Of a DNA stretch of 64,000 nucleotides, positions 18,953-29,579 are shown one piece after another. Where the stretch lies: NCBI GenBank assembly GCA_024644535.1, contig JAHEKX010000014.1, forward strand, positions 1 through 64,000. The letters run 5' to 3'. Both the position numbers and the translations under genes were made by a program. The notes under the pieces are model-generated. The model did not search any database, was not told the origin of the DNA, and was given only the letters and a program-made list of their open reading frames with translations. This stretch comes from Gammaproteobacteria bacterium (GTDB taxonomy: Bacteria > Pseudomonadota > Gammaproteobacteria > Pseudomonadales > Halieaceae). How positions within the stretch are numbered: the stretch's first letter is position 1; each line of letters opens with the position of its first letter.

Positions 18953-19629
18953 TCGATTGTCACCAACTGACCTTGATCTAAGCGCAAACGCCTATCAGCG
19001 CGCGCAGCGACCGACTCATCATGTGTCACAATCACAAACGCACTGTTCACGTCCCTAAGCTCTTCAAGGGTAGCTAGAACACGCTCGGCCGACTCGCGAT
19101 CTAGGTTTCCGGTGGGTTCATCCATTAGTACAACGGCCGGTTCGCGCACCAAGGCACGGGCAATTGCCACCCGCTGTCGCTCGCCTCCCGATAACTGCGA
19201 AGGTCGATGGTCGGCTCGCGCAGACAGACCCAATCGATCTAACCATTGCAGCGCTTGGCTTTTTGCTTGGACCTTAGACGCGCCAGCGATACGCAGGGGC
19301 ATGGCCACGTTTTCACAAGCATTAAAATCTGCAAGCAAGTGATGAAACTGATACACAAAACCTAGGGCTTCGTTACGATACGCGCACCGTTGACTCACGC
19401 TTAACTGTGCCCACGAAACACCATTCACCAACACGTCACCAGCGCTCGGCTCATCTAGACCGCCTAGGACGTTCAATAAGGTCGATTTACCCGAGCCTGA
19501 TACACCCAAAATAGCAACGAGCTCGCCCGCACTCAGCTCGAAATTCAAGTTATTCAAGACCTGAACTACGTTGCTTCCATCGGCGTACTGCTTAGCCAGG
19601 CTAATACATTGCAAGACTGAATTACTCAT
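18949..19629 (-). CDS. lolD: Lipoprotein-releasing ABC transporter ATP-binding protein
   Basis: LolD is the cytoplasmic ATPase driving lipoprotein release by LolCE. From the ATG at 19629 it has 227 residues, the family length; its start overlaps the upstream permease stop by eight bases, and a longer reading would lie inside that gene. Walker A is GVSGSGKST (about 44-52), with the Q-loop near VYQFHHLLADF. The signature is LSGGERQRVAIARAL, Walker B VVLMDEPTGNLD, and the switch His lies in VTHDES. It is flanked by the two permease genes in one transcription unit. Confidence 0.95.
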   Translation of the reverse strand: MSNSVLQCISLAKQYADGSNVVQVLNNLNFELSAGELVAILGVSGSGKSTLLNVLGGLDEPSAGDVLVNGVSWAQLSVSQRCAYRNEALGFVYQFHHLLADFNACENVAMPLRIAGASKVQAKSQALQWLDRLGLSARADHRPSQLSGGERQRVAIARALVREPAVVLMDEPTGNLDRESAERVLATLEELRDVNSAFVIVTHDESVAARADRRLRLDQGQLVTIE

Positions 19630-20845
19630 AGCGTAATACCTCTGCGGGCGAAATACGCGCCGCTCGCAACGCAGGATAAACAGATGCCAGGGCACTTAGA
19701 AGCAGCGCTATTGCAACTACCCAAAAAACATCGGACCAAAGCAAATGCGAAGGTAAATCGCTAATAAAATAAACCGTGGGGTCAAACAACTTAAACCCAA
19801 AGGCAAGTTCAACTAAGCTTACAATACCTGGTAAGTTAATGGCTAAAACGACACCCACTAATGTACCAAGAGCAATCGCAACAAAGGCCATAAGTAAACC
19901 GTGCAGTAAAAACACTACCATTAGCTGAGACTGAGATAACCCCATCATACCCAGCACGGCAATATCTTTGCGCCGCGACTGCACCGACATCGCCAAGGTT
20001 GCTATTAAATTAAAAGCCGCCACAACTACCACCAGAAACAGCAAGACCGCAACCATGCGTTTTTCCATTCTAATCGAAGCAAAAAGTGAACCCTGCGTCT
20101 CGGTCCAATCAGTCGCAGAAAGACCGACACGGTTCAGTTCCCTGTTGATCTGCGCCGCCAATGCCGGCGCTAGCCACAAATCTTGCCCCCGTACTTGCCA
20201 TCCGTCCATATCGCGTCGCAATAACCGTTCAGCTGTCGCTAAAGTCATAAATGCGTCGGCGCTCGACTGATTAATGCTCAGGTCAAACACACCCACAACG
20301 TGTAAGGTCTTCGTCTTCGGAAACACACCAAAAGGGCTGATTACCACATCCGGTAGAGTCATCTTGACGTCATCTCCGGGCATTACCGCCAAGCTGGCAG
20401 CTAAGCTGTTGCTTAATACAACGCCAAAACGTGTGTGCTCTGCCCGCTCAAGCTGGACTGAGACAGTGTCCAACCAAGGGGAAACATCGGCCAAGGTGTT
20501 GGTGTCAACACCCATAATACGAGCGCCACTCACGAAGCTGCCCGAACTTAGCAAAGCCTGTGTACGCAAATAAGAAGATACAGCCACTACCCCGTCTTGT
20601 TGACGAAGAGCTTGCTCCCATTCCAGGGGTTGCTCCACGCTGTGCTCAACAAATAAATGAGGCACCACCGATAAGATACGTTGTGTTATTTCTCGCGAGA
20701 AACCGTTCATCACCGACATAACAACGATCAGGGCCACCACCCCTAGGGTCATACCAGCAACGGAAATACTGGACACTAACCGCGCAAACCCCTGCCGTCG
20801 CACTCCGAAAGAGTAGCGCAGTGCTAGTTGCCAAAGCAGGGCCAT
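19622..20845 (-). CDS. lolC: Lipoprotein-releasing ABC transporter permease (LolC/LolE type, first copy)
   Basis: From the ATG at 20845 the protein has 407 residues and begins MALLWQLALRYSFGVRRQGF, the usual N-terminus of this family. An upstream start would run through nqrM and is rejected. The layout matches the second permease: one helix near 22-50 ending in VVMSVMNGFSREITQRILSV, a periplasmic domain, three C-terminal helices, and the final VYPALRAARISPAEVLRYE. It begins 13 bases after the nqrM stop, with no obvious separate promoter, so read-through from the nqr operon is possible. Confidence 0.92.
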   Translation of the reverse strand: MALLWQLALRYSFGVRRQGFARLVSSISVAGMTLGVVALIVVMSVMNGFSREITQRILSVVPHLFVEHSVEQPLEWEQALRQQDGVVAVSSYLRTQALLSSGSFVSGARIMGVDTNTLADVSPWLDTVSVQLERAEHTRFGVVLSNSLAASLAVMPGDDVKMTLPDVVISPFGVFPKTKTLHVVGVFDLSINQSSADAFMTLATAERLLRRDMDGWQVRGQDLWLAPALAAQINRELNRVGLSATDWTETQGSLFASIRMEKRMVAVLLFLVVVVAAFNLIATLAMSVQSRRKDIAVLGMMGLSQSQLMVVFLLHGLLMAFVAIALGTLVGVVLAINLPGIVSLVELAFGFKLFDPTVYFISDLPSHLLWSDVFWVVAIALLLSALASVYPALRAARISPAEVLRYE

Positions 20846-20858
20846 AGGTCGCTGGATA

Positions 20859-21092
20859 TTAGTTTTTATCGGCGGAGTAAAACGACCCAAAACGAGTTTG
20901 CGTGGCCGCTTTCTCCGATTCGCTCTCGCACTTATTTGGGTCACCGCCGCAAAGTTCGCAGGCGGTATCAATACCGACCGCACCCATGCCACCGCAGCTT
21001 CCTTTAATGGGTTGGCGGCCAAAAATAACTCCAACGGCCATAATGGCAACGACGACACCCATTAAAATAAAGGCTAGTACAAAGGTTTCCAC
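20859..21092 (-). CDS. nqrM: Na+-NQR maturation protein NqrM (DUF539)
   Basis: A 77-residue protein with one N-terminal membrane helix (about 3-25: TFVLAFILMGVVVAIMAVGV) and a cysteine-rich segment (SCGG, then CELCGGDPNKC). Known: NqrM is needed to insert the iron centre of the Na+-NQR complex and is encoded just after apbE in many nqr loci. The GTG start is preceded by a strong AGGAGG. It is short and small but complete, and its position after apbE supports the assignment. Confidence 0.93.
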   Translation of the reverse strand: METFVLAFILMGVVVAIMAVGVIFGRQPIKGSCGGMGAVGIDTACELCGGDPNKCESESEKAATQTRFGSFYSADKN

Positions 21093-21110
21093 GGCGCCTC
21101 CTACTTACTG

Positions 21111-22142
21111 TTATTGATACAAGCGAGCGAACTCAGAACTAGGAAAAGATTCTATGCCCTCTTCCGTTCTGGCTAATATTAACACAGCCCACTGATTTTC
21201 CTCTGCTAGCGCCAGAGCTTTGTCTTTGCCCAATACCAACAAGGCTGTCGCCAATCCGTCGGCTCGAGTGACGCTTTGCTCTACCACCGTGACCGAGACG
21301 ACCTCATGCTGAATGGGCCATCCGGTGGTTGGATCGATTACATGCGAATAATTCTGCCCACCTACCCGAAAGAAATTAAAGTAATCTCCCGAGGTGGCCA
21401 CACCCATATCGTTCAGAATAATTGTAGTCGCGACATCGACTGCATCAGTTCGCGGTGATCGCACGGCGATACGCCACGGCTGACCTTCTGGGTTCAAACC
21501 TTGTACCTTCAGCTCGCCGCCAATTTCTACCATGAAATTATCGATCCCGCGTGCTCGTAAAAGATTCGCTAGCCTATCAACGCCATATCCCTTCGCAATA
21601 CTGGAAAAATCTAGCGATCGGGGGCTTGTTTTAACTAGAGTACGAGTGGACAAGTCAAGCTCTAAAGCCTGATAGCCCACCTGAGCTTGCGCAGCCGCTA
21701 GTTCTGCTTCGCTAGGCAAGTCGTCTTTTTTAAATTCAGGACCAAACCCCCACAGCAACACTAGGGGTTCTACGGTGACGTCATAGGCCCCAGCGGTCAA
21801 CCGAGACAGAGTCAGAGCGTGATCTAGCACATAGGCAAATCCGGTAGACACTTCTATCGGCTCTTCGGCAGCCGCACTAGAGACTCTATTAATTTCCGAA
21901 TCAGTAACATAAGTCGACATTGACTGATTGATGTCTAGCAATTCGGCTTCTAGCGCAGCGCCCAGCATCGACGAGTTATGGTCGGCAGTGGGGGGCAAAT
22001 ACGTCAACGACCAGCTCGTCCCCATCGTCCGGCCGCTCATTTTCTCGAAGGCTGGCTCAGAATCGCAGCCCGAAATAAAAAGCGCCCAGACTATAAAGCT
22101 GAGCGCTATCGCACACCGTTTAATATCAACCACCGAAGTCAT
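21111..22142 (-). CDS. apbE: FAD:protein FMN transferase (lipoprotein)
   Basis: ApbE transfers FMN from FAD to a threonine of target proteins; here the targets should be NqrB and NqrC. From the ATG at 22142 it has 343 residues. The N-terminus is a lipoprotein signal with lipobox FISGC (Cys26), so the enzyme is anchored facing the periplasm. Family motifs are [40 protein letters not shown] and [13 protein letters not shown]. The start overlaps the nqrF end by 17 bases. It lies between nqrF and nqrM, the standard place for this maturation factor. Confidence 0.94.
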   Translation of the reverse strand: MTSVVDIKRCAIALSFIVWALFISGCDSEPAFEKMSGRTMGTSWSLTYLPPTADHNSSMLGAALEAELLDINQSMSTYVTDSEINRVSSAAAEEPIEVSTGFAYVLDHALTLSRLTAGAYDVTVEPLVLLWGFGPEFKKDDLPSEAELAAAQAQVGYQALELDLSTRTLVKTSPRSLDFSSIAKGYGVDRLANLLRARGIDNFMVEIGGELKVQGLNPEGQPWRIAVRSPRTDAVDVATTIILNDMGVATSGDYFNFFRVGGQNYSHVIDPTTGWPIQHEVVSVTVVEQSVTRADGLATALLVLGKDKALALAEENQWAVLILARTEEGIESFPSSEFARLYQ

Positions 22143-23346
22143 CAAGCATGATGTTTTCAGGTTCAACGCCAAGGTCAGTCAACATCTTAATAACTGCCGC
22201 GTTCATCATTGGTGGCCCACACATGTAGTACTCGCAATCTTCAGGCGCGGGATGGTCTTTCAGATACTGTTCGTACAGCACGTTGTGGATAAAACCTGTT
22301 AATCCAGACCAGTTATCTTCTGGCTGTGGATCTGACAGCGCCACGTGCCAATCAAAATTTTCATTCTCGGCCGCTAAGGTGTCGTAGTCCTCAACATAGA
22401 ACATTTCACGCAGCGAACGAGCACCGTACCAGAATGAGATTTTGCGCTTAGAACCCAAACGCTTCAACTGATCAAAAATGTGCGAGCGCATGGGAGCCAT
22501 ACCTGCACCGCCACCGATAAAGACCATTTCCGCTTCGGTATCTCTGGCGAAAAACTCGCCAAAAGGACCGGAAACTTTTACTTTGTCGCCGGCTTTCAGA
22601 TCAAAAACCCAAGATGACATCTCACCCGCGGGTATACCCTGACTACCAGGAGGCGGCGTCGCAATACGAATATTGAACTTAACTACACCTTTCTCTTCAG
22701 GATAGTTGGCCATCGAGTAAGCGCGAATAATGGGCTCGTCGACTTTTGAGTCTAAGTTAAAGAAACCAAAACGTTCCCAGTCGCCGCGGTACTCTTCGCC
22801 AATTTCGAAGTTAGCATATTTTACATGGCCTGCAGGGCGTTCAAGCTGAACGTATCCACCGGCGCGGAAGTCAACGTTCTCACCTTCAGGTAGCTTAAGC
22901 ACAAGCTCTTTAATAAAGGTCGCCACATTATCATTCGACTCAACAGTGGTTTCCCATTGCTTAACGCCAAACACCTCTTCTGGCACTTCAATTTCCATAT
23001 CCTGCTTAACAGCAGTCTGGCAGCTTAAGCGCCAACCTTCAGACGCCTCGCGCCGATTAAAGTGGCCTTCTTCGGTTGGCAGCATCGCGCCACCGCCCGA
23101 TTTAACAATGCACTTGCACTGAGCGCAGGTACCGCCACCGCCACAGGCAGAAGCCAAAAACAGGTTTGAGTCAGCAAGCGTCTGCAGTAATTTACCGCCA
23201 GCAGGCACTGAAATGGTTTTTTCGCCATTCACAACAATATTTACCGCTCCGCTATTTACCATGCGGCTGCGAGCAAACAGAATGACCAACACTAGGGCAA
23301 GTACAATTGCCGTGAACATTCCTACGCCAAATAAAATGGTATCCAT
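22126..23346 (-). CDS. nqrF: Na+-translocating NADH:quinone reductase subunit F
   Basis: NqrF is the electron entry point of Na+-NQR, oxidising NADH through FAD and a [2Fe-2S] centre. The 406-residue protein has one N-terminal membrane helix (about 4-26). A plant-type ferredoxin domain follows with cluster ligands Cys68, Cys74, Cys77 and Cys109, then an FAD domain with RAYSMANYP. The NADH domain contains [16 protein letters not shown] and ends in the conserved [13 protein letters not shown] and DDFGG. Length and domain order match characterised NqrF. The sodium-pump operon is complete here. Confidence 0.97.
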   Translation of the reverse strand: MDTILFGVGMFTAIVLALVLVILFARSRMVNSGAVNIVVNGEKTISVPAGGKLLQTLADSNLFLASACGGGGTCAQCKCIVKSGGGAMLPTEEGHFNRREASEGWRLSCQTAVKQDMEIEVPEEVFGVKQWETTVESNDNVATFIKELVLKLPEGENVDFRAGGYVQLERPAGHVKYANFEIGEEYRGDWERFGFFNLDSKVDEPIIRAYSMANYPEEKGVVKFNIRIATPPPGSQGIPAGEMSSWVFDLKAGDKVKVSGPFGEFFARDTEAEMVFIGGGAGMAPMRSHIFDQLKRLGSKRKISFWYGARSLREMFYVEDYDTLAAENENFDWHVALSDPQPEDNWSGLTGFIHNVLYEQYLKDHPAPEDCEYYMCGPPMMNAAVIKMLTDLGVEPENIMLDDFGG

Positions 23347-23360
23347 CGATTGCTAACCCC

Positions 23361-23969
23361 TTACAAGTCGATTCCGCCGAAAGACATAAAGCCCAACGAC
23401 ATTAGTCCAACGGTAATGAAGGTGATGCCAAGGCCACGCAAGCCTTCAGGCACATCACTGTACTTGAGCTTTTCGCGAATGCCAGCCAAGGCCACAATCG
23501 CCAGTGCCCAGCCGACGCCAGAACCAGCACCAAATACCACTGATTCCGCGAAGCCGTAATCGCGTTCTACCATAAATAGGCTTGCGCCAAGGATAGCGCA
23601 ATTCACCGTGATAAGCGGCAAGAATACACCCAAAGCGTTGTACAAAGCTGGAACAAACTTATCCAAAAACATTTCCATAATTTGAACGATAGCTGCAATT
23701 ACACCGATATAGCTCAATAAACCCAAAAAGCTTAAATCGATATCGGGATAGCCTGCCCATGCCAGCGCGCCATCAGCCAACAGATAGTTATAAATTAAGT
23801 TATTCACCGGCACAGTAATGGTCAGGACCACAATCACCGCGATACCTAACCCCAACGCCGCTTGAATTTTTTTAGAGATCGCCAAAAAGGTACACATGCC
23901 CAAGAAAAAGGCTAATGCCATATTGTCGATAAAGATCGAGCGAATAAACAGGCTCAAATAATATTCCAT
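23361..23969 (-). CDS. nqrE: Na+-translocating NADH:quinone reductase subunit E
   Basis: A 202-residue inner-membrane protein with six predicted helices, belonging to the NqrDE/RnfAE family. It begins [20 protein letters not shown] and contains FLGMCTFLA and [10 protein letters not shown], each with one of the conserved membrane cysteines that hold an iron centre between NqrD and Nqr[21 protein letters not shown] is also typical. The ATG touches the nqrD stop as TAATG, and the gene ends 14 bases before nqrF. Confidence 0.97.
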   Translation of the reverse strand: MEYYLSLFIRSIFIDNMALAFFLGMCTFLAISKKIQAALGLGIAVIVVLTITVPVNNLIYNYLLADGALAWAGYPDIDLSFLGLLSYIGVIAAIVQIMEMFLDKFVPALYNALGVFLPLITVNCAILGASLFMVERDYGFAESVVFGAGSGVGWALAIVALAGIREKLKYSDVPEGLRGLGITFITVGLMSLGFMSFGGIDL

Positions 23970-24631
23970 TACACGCCCTCCTTGGCGACCGTGTGTTTGG
24001 CAATCGAGTACTCGGGCTCTTCCACTTGCGCTGGTTTAACGCTGCGTAGTACCCAAATAAAAATACCAATCAAAAAGAATGCACTAGGTGGCAGCAATAA
24101 CAAGCCGTTGGGGTTGTACCAGCCGCCTTCTGTAACAAGGGGTAGAATTTCGATACCAAACAACTTACCTGCACCAAACAGCTCTCGCACAAAACCGACA
24201 GCCAACAGCACAACGCTATAGCCTAAACCGTTACCGATGCCATCAAAGAAGCTCGGGATTGGTGGGTTTTTCATGGCGTAGGCTTCCGCGCGGCCCATCA
24301 CAATACAGTTGGTAATGATCAAACCAACGAAGACAGAAAGCTGCTTACTAATTTCATACGCCACCGCTTTCAGCACTTGGTCTACCACAATGACCAACGA
24401 CGCAATAATGATCATTTGCACGATAATACGAATGCTTGACGGTATAGCATTGCGAATTAAAGAAATGAACAGGTTCGAAAATGCGGTCACTAGGGTCAAT
24501 GCGATACACATAACCACCGTTACCTGCATCGAACTGGTGACAGCTAGTGCAGAGCAGATACCTAAAATTTGAAGAGCAATCGGGTTGTTGTCGAAAATGG
24601 GACTGATAACTGTATCTTTAAACTTACTCAT
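23969..24631 (-). CDS. nqrD: Na+-translocating NADH:quinone reductase subunit D
   Basis: A 220-residue NqrDE/RnfAE family membrane protein with six predicted helices, paralogous to NqrE but in inverted membrane orientation. Typical segments are [17 protein letters not shown] and [19 protein letters not shown], each with a conserved Cys thought to bind the intramembrane iron. [20 protein letters not shown] follows. It begins one base after nqrC ends and abuts nqrE, so the subunits should be made together. Confidence 0.97.
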   Translation of the reverse strand: MSKFKDTVISPIFDNNPIALQILGICSALAVTSSMQVTVVMCIALTLVTAFSNLFISLIRNAIPSSIRIIVQMIIIASLVIVVDQVLKAVAYEISKQLSVFVGLIITNCIVMGRAEAYAMKNPPIPSFFDGIGNGLGYSVVLLAVGFVRELFGAGKLFGIEILPLVTEGGWYNPNGLLLLPPSAFFLIGIFIWVLRSVKPAQVEEPEYSIAKHTVAKEGV

Positions 24632-24632
24632 A

Positions 24633-25403
24633 TCAGGCCTCCCCCGCCTTCAAATTCGTCAAGAACGGCTGAAAACCATCCTCACCTAACCAAAACTGAA
24701 CCAAGTTTGTAACGCCACGAGACGTCAAGGTGGCTCCTGATAAGCCGTCTACACGCCAAGGCGCATCTGCGCTGGCTGGGTCAACCGCGCCTTTGGCTAG
24801 CGCAATCTCTACGTCCCCATCGCGATACACCTGCTTGCCGGGCCAAAACGCTTTCCAGCGCGGATTATCGACCTCACCACCTAATCCGGGCGTTTCACCG
24901 TGCTGGTAAAACCCCAAGCCGACCACTGTGTTCGCATCTGACTCAAGCGCCACAAAACCGTATAGGGTCGACCACAACCCATAACCACGTACCGGCAAAA
25001 TGATTTTTTCAATGGACCCACTGTTTTCCACTAGATACACCAACGAGTAGTGCTCGCGCCGAGAAATCTTGGCAAGATCCTGGTCATCTTCCAGCTCCGC
25101 CGAGCTGCTCGCATCTTTAGACGCAGCGCGCTGATCAAAGCTTGCGGGATCAAGTTCGTCAGTGAAGCGACCCGTACGCAAGTCCACCACTCGCGTAGAA
25201 ATACTTTCAAACTGGCTTTCTACCGATTGCGACGCATCGTACAAGCCCGCGGCTTGCAAGATATTGCGTTTTAAATCGCGTGTTTTATTTACCTCTTGCG
25301 CAGGCTTAAGCTGCACGGCGGCGGTCGAGACTACTACCGAGCACACCACGCACAGCGCCAGCGCGACGCCTAAGACTTTTCCAATGCCATCTTTACTAGA
25401 CAC
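24633..25403 (-). CDS. nqrC: Na+-translocating NADH:quinone reductase subunit C
   Basis: NqrC carries a covalently bound FMN on its periplasmic domain. The 256-residue protein has one N-terminal helix (about 8-30), and the FMN attachment motif [10 protein letters not shown], with Thr225 as the flavin-bearing residue. Upstream of it lie [14 protein letters not shown] and [10 protein letters not shown], both conserved in the FMN-binding domain family. The GTG start overlaps the nqrB stop by eight bases. ApbE, encoded in the same run, should attach the flavin. Confidence 0.96.
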   Translation of the reverse strand: MSSKDGIGKVLGVALALCVVCSVVVSTAAVQLKPAQEVNKTRDLKRNILQAAGLYDASQSVESQFESISTRVVDLRTGRFTDELDPASFDQRAASKDASSSAELEDDQDLAKISRREHYSLVYLVENSGSIEKIILPVRGYGLWSTLYGFVALESDANTVVGLGFYQHGETPGLGGEVDNPRWKAFWPGKQVYRDGDVEIALAKGAVDPASADAPWRVDGLSGATLTSRGVTNLVQFWLGEDGFQPFLTNLKAGEA

Positions 25404-26595
25404 GCGCTAACCTCCGTTTGATGTTCGCTTGCACCACAAAATGATCCATTAAAGGAGCAAACAGGTTGGCAAACAGAATCGCCAACATAATGCCTTCTGG
25501 GAACGCCGGGTTCACAACGCGAATTAGAACCGTCATTACACCCACCAAAATACCAAATGCCCACTTGCCGCCGTTGGTCATAGCAGACGACACCGGGTCA
25601 GTTGCCATAAACATCATGCCGAAGGCAAAACCACCCATAACCAAGTGCCAATACCATGGTGTGGCGAAAGCAGGATTAGTATCAGAGCCAATCATGTTAA
25701 ACAGTCCGCTCAACAAGAACATGCCCAAGAACACGCCAGCGACAACTCGCCATGCAGCAATTCTAGTTATAAGAAGTACCGCGCCACCGATTAGCACCAT
25801 TAGGGTCGATGTCTCGCCAATTGACCCGGGAATGGCACCCATGAATGCATCCATCCAAGTCCACTGCTGAGTAATTGCATCAACACCACCCACGGCATTT
25901 AGAGCCAAGGGGGTTGCGCTGGTGTATCCGTCTACGGCCACCCACACCGCATCGCCAGACAGCTGTGCGGGATACGCAAAATACAAAAACGCACGACCCG
26001 TAAGGGCTGGGTTTAAAAAGTTTTTGCCAGTTCCACCAAAGACTTCCTTACCGATAACCACACCAAAGCTGATACCCAGAGCGGCTTGCCATAAAGGCAG
26101 ATCCGGCGGGCAAATCAAAGCAAACAGTATGGAAGTCACAAAGAAGCCTTCGTTAACTTCATGACCGCGCTTCATGGCGAACAACACTTCCCAGAAACCG
26201 CCCACGCAGAAAGTAACAAAATAAATCGGCAAAAAGTGCACTGCACCGTAGACAAAACAATCCCAAATGCTACTGGCGTCACTACCTGCAACCGCATACA
26301 GGATAGCGCCGCGCCACCCTTCAAGGGCGGCGCCTTGACCCGCAGCAATCACCTCGTTGGCATTCACACCTAAGTTATACATGCCGTAAAACATCGCAGG
26401 GAATACCGCGAACCACACCGTGATCATAATGCGTTTCAAGTCCACACCATCGCGAACGTGCGCGGTCGACTTGGTAACATGGTTAGGCGAGTAAAAGATT
26501 GTATCTACCGCTTCGTAAAGGGCGTACCAGTTTTGATACTTACCCCCCTCTTTAAAATTGGGCTCTATTGAATCTAAAAACGAACGTAAACTCAC
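25396..26595 (-). CDS. nqrB: Na+-translocating NADH:quinone reductase subunit B
   Basis: NqrB is the largest membrane subunit and carries sodium translocation, a covalent FMN and riboflavin. The 399-residue protein has about ten hydrophobic helices. The FMN attachment motif is [11 protein letters not shown], with Thr228. Other conserved segments are [30 protein letters not shown] and [13 protein letters not shown]. The GTG start lies three bases after the nqrA stop. Length and motifs agree with functional NqrB of marine gammaproteobacteria. Confidence 0.96.
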   Translation of the reverse strand: MSLRSFLDSIEPNFKEGGKYQNWYALYEAVDTIFYSPNHVTKSTAHVRDGVDLKRIMITVWFAVFPAMFYGMYNLGVNANEVIAAGQGAALEGWRGAILYAVAGSDASSIWDCFVYGAVHFLPIYFVTFCVGGFWEVLFAMKRGHEVNEGFFVTSILFALICPPDLPLWQAALGISFGVVIGKEVFGGTGKNFLNPALTGRAFLYFAYPAQLSGDAVWVAVDGYTSATPLALNAVGGVDAITQQWTWMDAFMGAIPGSIGETSTLMVLIGGAVLLITRIAAWRVVAGVFLGMFLLSGLFNMIGSDTNPAFATPWYWHLVMGGFAFGMMFMATDPVSSAMTNGGKWAFGILVGVMTVLIRVVNPAFPEGIMLAILFANLFAPLMDHFVVQANIKRRLARV

Positions 26596-26598
26596 CGC

Positions 26599-27942
26599 TT
26601 AACCCTCCTGCTCGATACGTGTTAGGTTGTCCCGCAAAATCGGGCCGTACTCGTACTTACCTGGACACACGTAGGTGCACAACGCCAAATCTTCCTCGTC
26701 CAGCTCTAAACAACCCAATTGTTGAGCCGTCTCGGTATCACCCACCAACAATGAACGTAGCAGCTGCGTTGGCAAGATATCCATCGGCATAATGCGCTCA
26801 TAGCTTCCTACCGGCACCATGGCGCGCTCAGAACCGTTGGTATTTGTGGTCATGGCTAAGGGTTTAGCGCCAAAGAAACTAGTGATATAGATACCCAAAT
26901 TTGAGTGGCGCGCGGCACCGGGTGACAACCACCCCATAAAGGCTCGATCGCGACCCTCGGCTATAAGTGTGACCTGATGGTGATAGCGCCCCAAATAACT
27001 AGTGGCACCGCTAACCGCTCGACCGCCCAGAACCGAACCTGAAATCACCCTGGTTTCTTCAGCGTTTTGCTCACCTGCACACAAAGCTGTTAAATCAGCG
27101 CCCAAAAGGGTACGAACCAAACGGGGATTACTGGCCGCTGGGCCCGACACCGCAATTACTCGTTCGCTGTACAGCTGACCGTCTAACATTAAACGACCAA
27201 CAGCAATAACGTCTTGGTAACCAATGTGCCAGACGGGACGCGAGGCGCTCGCGCCAGTCAAGAAATGAATATGGGTTCCAACTAGACCGGCAGGGTGTGG
27301 ACCCGAAAAGGTCGCCAGTTCTGCATTCCCGGCCGTCGCGGCAGGAATGTTAGCGCCGCCAGCCGCGCACACATAAGTCTTGCCGCTTGTTAGCTTCGCC
27401 AACACATCAACACCCAAGGCAAAGGCCTCGGCTTGCTCTGCTATGACAATCGCAGGATCAGCCGCCAAAGGCTGAGTATCCATGGCTGTTATGAACAGTG
27501 CCACTGGCTCAGCATCAATAGCAGGAACCTTGCTGAACGGACGCGTACGCAACGCAGCCCATAAACCCGAGGTGACCAGCTTATCCACTACCGCTTGGCG
27601 ATCCAAAGCACGCGCCTGATCAGCTGTCATAGCACCAAAATCGACTCCAGGTGCATTAGACACTTCGATTACTACCGACTGTAGCACACGCTTTGCGCCC
27701 CGGTTAATCGCGCTGATTACGCCCGAGGCAGGTGCGGTGTACTGTACACCCGGCGTTTTTTTGTCGCTGAACAACATTTGCCCCTTCTGGACAGTGTCGC
27801 CTTCGCGCACTTCCATAGTAGGTTTCATGCCGTGATAGTCAAATCCAACCAAACCAACGTTACGCGGGGCAACGAAGGCATCGATGGTGCTGGAAGGTGT
27901 ACCCTGGATCGGGATGTTCAGACCCCGCTTGATTTTAATCAT
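26599..27942 (-). CDS. nqrA: Na+-translocating NADH:quinone reductase subunit A
   Basis: NqrA is the peripheral cytoplasmic subunit of Na+-NQR, associated with quinone binding. The 447-residue protein begins [16 protein letters not shown], typical for the family. It contains [45 protein letters not shown] and ends with [17 protein letters not shown]. It is the first gene of the minus-strand run that continues through nqrF, apbE, nqrM and possibly the lol genes. A TATAAT lies about 100 bases upstream of its ATG. Confidence 0.97.
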   Translation of the reverse strand: MIKIKRGLNIPIQGTPSSTIDAFVAPRNVGLVGFDYHGMKPTMEVREGDTVQKGQMLFSDKKTPGVQYTAPASGVISAINRGAKRVLQSVVIEVSNAPGVDFGAMTADQARALDRQAVVDKLVTSGLWAALRTRPFSKVPAIDAEPVALFITAMDTQPLAADPAIVIAEQAEAFALGVDVLAKLTSGKTYVCAAGGANIPAATAGNAELATFSGPHPAGLVGTHIHFLTGASASRPVWHIGYQDVIAVGRLMLDGQLYSERVIAVSGPAASNPRLVRTLLGADLTALCAGEQNAEETRVISGSVLGGRAVSGATSYLGRYHHQVTLIAEGRDRAFMGWLSPGAARHSNLGIYITSFFGAKPLAMTTNTNGSERAMVPVGSYERIMPMDILPTQLLRSLLVGDTETAQQLGCLELDEEDLALCTYVCPGKYEYGPILRDNLTRIEQEG

Positions 27943-28004
27943 CGTAGAGTTCCGTGGGAGTTTTACTAATCATTGTTGTGCCCACGAGACTCAGGCGGTT
28001 TAAA

Positions 28005-28043
28005 ACCAAAAGCGCCGCGAACAACCAATAAATGTCGCGGCGC
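28005..28043 (-). terminator. Probable intrinsic terminator of gap
   Basis: On the minus strand GCGCCGCGA pairs with TCGCGGCGC across 14 bases, followed by TTTTGGTTTT. It lies 64 bases after the gap stop. It also begins right behind a TATAAT (28044-28049) that may be the nqrA promoter, so the two signals abut. Confidence 0.6.
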
Positions 28044-28049
28044 ATTATA
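28044..28049 (-). promoter_or_regulatory. Candidate -10 element of the nqr operon
   Basis: A perfect TATAAT on the minus strand lies about 100 bases upstream of nqrA, in the only intergenic region in front of the operon. No good -35 hexamer is visible at 16-18 bases, so an activator may be needed, or this is a chance match. Confidence 0.35.
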
Positions 28050-28106
28050 GCGGATGTGCCACCGTTTTCGCCAGCGCCACAACCCCAATACGGACAATTT
28101 ATCCGA

Positions 28107-29579
28107 TCAATTTTCCCTGGGGTAGGTTTTGTACCTAATTCCCGCCATTTGCTCGAGAATACGATGCACCTGGCAACTGTAGCCAAACTCATTGTCATAC
28201 CACAAGTACAGTACCGCTTGACTGCCATTCACAATGGTTGCTTGGGCGTCGTAAATACAGGCATGACGCGAACCAACAAAGTCCGAGGAAACCACTTCTG
28301 TCGAGTTCGAATAATCTATTTGCTTACGCAGAGGGCTGTGTAAGGCCATGTTCCGCATAAACTCGTTCAACTCTTCTTTCGTCGTCTCTTGCTTCAGCGT
28401 CAAGTTAAGAATGGCCATTGACACATTGGGTGTGGGCACTCGAATAGCATTACCAGTAAGCAAACCATCCAGCTGCGGCAACACTTTGCCAACCGCTTTT
28501 GCAGCGCCCGTTTCGGTGATTACCATATTCAACGGTGCGCTGCGACCACGACGGTCGGCCTTATGATAGTTGTCGATCAGATTCTGGTCATTGGTGTAGG
28601 CATGTACGGTTTCGACGTGGCCTGCTTTAATGCCGAACCGGTCATCGATGCACTTTAGTGGCGGCGCGATCGCATTTGTGGTGCACGATGCAGCGGAAAT
28701 AATGGTATCAGAGTCTTCGATAATATCGTTGTTAATGCCGGCCACGATATTCTTCAGCGAGCCCTTGCCTGGCGCGGTCAAAATAACTTTGGCGACACCT
28801 TTACTGTTGAGATGCTGCGACAAGCCAACCTCGTCTCGCCATACACCGGTATTGTCAACCACAATCGCGTTGTCAATACCGTAGTGTGTATAGTCGATAG
28901 TACTTGGGTCATCTGCGTAAATTACGCGTATTTCATTGCCATTCGCGATAAAGCTTTGGCGCTCTTCATCGACACGAATGGTGCCGTTAAAAGCGCCATG
29001 CACGGAGTCTCGGCGCAACAGGCTCGCACGCTTTTCTAAGTCATTGGGTGCTTTGCCTTTACGCGTTACGATGGCACGAACACGCAAGCCAGCACCGCCA
29101 TCGGTTTTGTCAATTAGGATTCTAGCGACTAACCGACCGATACGTCCAAAGCCGTACAACACGACATCTACCGGCTGATCTACTGGTTTGTCGGTTGCGC
29201 CGACCAGATCCTGTACGGATTGCTGCACGTATTCTTCGACCGTCAATCCCTGACCTTGGCCACGGTCAAAATAATTTACCGCAATGCGGCCCACATCGAT
29301 GTGCGCAGGGCCAAGATTTAACCCAGCCAATTCTTTAATGACAGGATACGTCTCAAACTCAGACAGCTCGTTCTCTTCGACCTGCCGCACGTAACGGTGC
29401 GTGCGCATAATATCTAGCACCGACTGATTCACGAGGGATTTACCGTAGACGTAGGTCTTTACGTTTTTCTCGCGCGCCAGCGCACCAACCAATGGAATCA
29501 TACCCTCGGCCAGCGCCTCGCGCTGCTTCCAATCACCAAAGTAATCGTCGGGGCGTTTGCGTTTTCTACTCTCTGCCAT
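28107..29579 (-). CDS. gap: Glyceraldehyde-3-phosphate dehydrogenase, long form with N-terminal extension
   Basis: A 490-residue GAPDH, about 150 longer than the classical enzyme. Residues 1-136 are an extension beginning MAESRKRKRPDDYFGDW with no domain I recognise. The Rossmann fold starts at YGFGRIGR (143-149). Catalytic Cys299 lies in SAASCTTNAI and the active-site His326 in HVETVHAYTND; the substrate loop ADRRGRSAPLNM is present. Known: this long form occurs in Pseudomonas and relatives, beside mfd as here, and converts glyceraldehyde 3-phosphate to 1,3-bisphosphoglycerate with NAD(P). Whether it works in glycolysis or gluconeogenesis cannot be told from sequence. It is transcribed divergently from mfd. 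Confidence 0.94.
   Translation of the reverse strand: MAESRKRKRPDDYFGDWKQREALAEGMIPLVGALAREKNVKTYVYGKSLVNQSVLDIMRTHRYVRQVEENELSEFETYPVIKELAGLNLGPAHIDVGRIAVNYFDRGQGQGLTVEEYVQQSVQDLVGATDKPVDQPVDVVLYGFGRIGRLVARILIDKTDGGAGLRVRAIVTRKGKAPNDLEKRASLLRRDSVHGAFNGTIRVDEERQSFIANGNEIRVIYADDPSTIDYTHYGIDNAIVVDNTGVWRDEVGLSQHLNSKGVAKVILTAPGKGSLKNIVAGINNDIIEDSDTIISAASCTTNAIAPPLKCIDDRFGIKAGHVETVHAYTNDQNLIDNYHKADRRGRSAPLNMVITETGAAKAVGKVLPQLDGLLTGNAIRVPTPNVSMAILNLTLKQETTKEELNEFMRNMALHSPLRKQIDYSNSTEVVSSDFVGSRHACIYDAQATIVNGSQAVLYLWYDNEFGYSCQVHRILEQMAGIRYKTYPREN

Noticed and set aside
20846-21058. N-terminal extension of the lolC-type gene up to 21058
   Set aside because: This part covers most of nqrM in another frame and has no family match; the ATG at 20845 gives the normal start.
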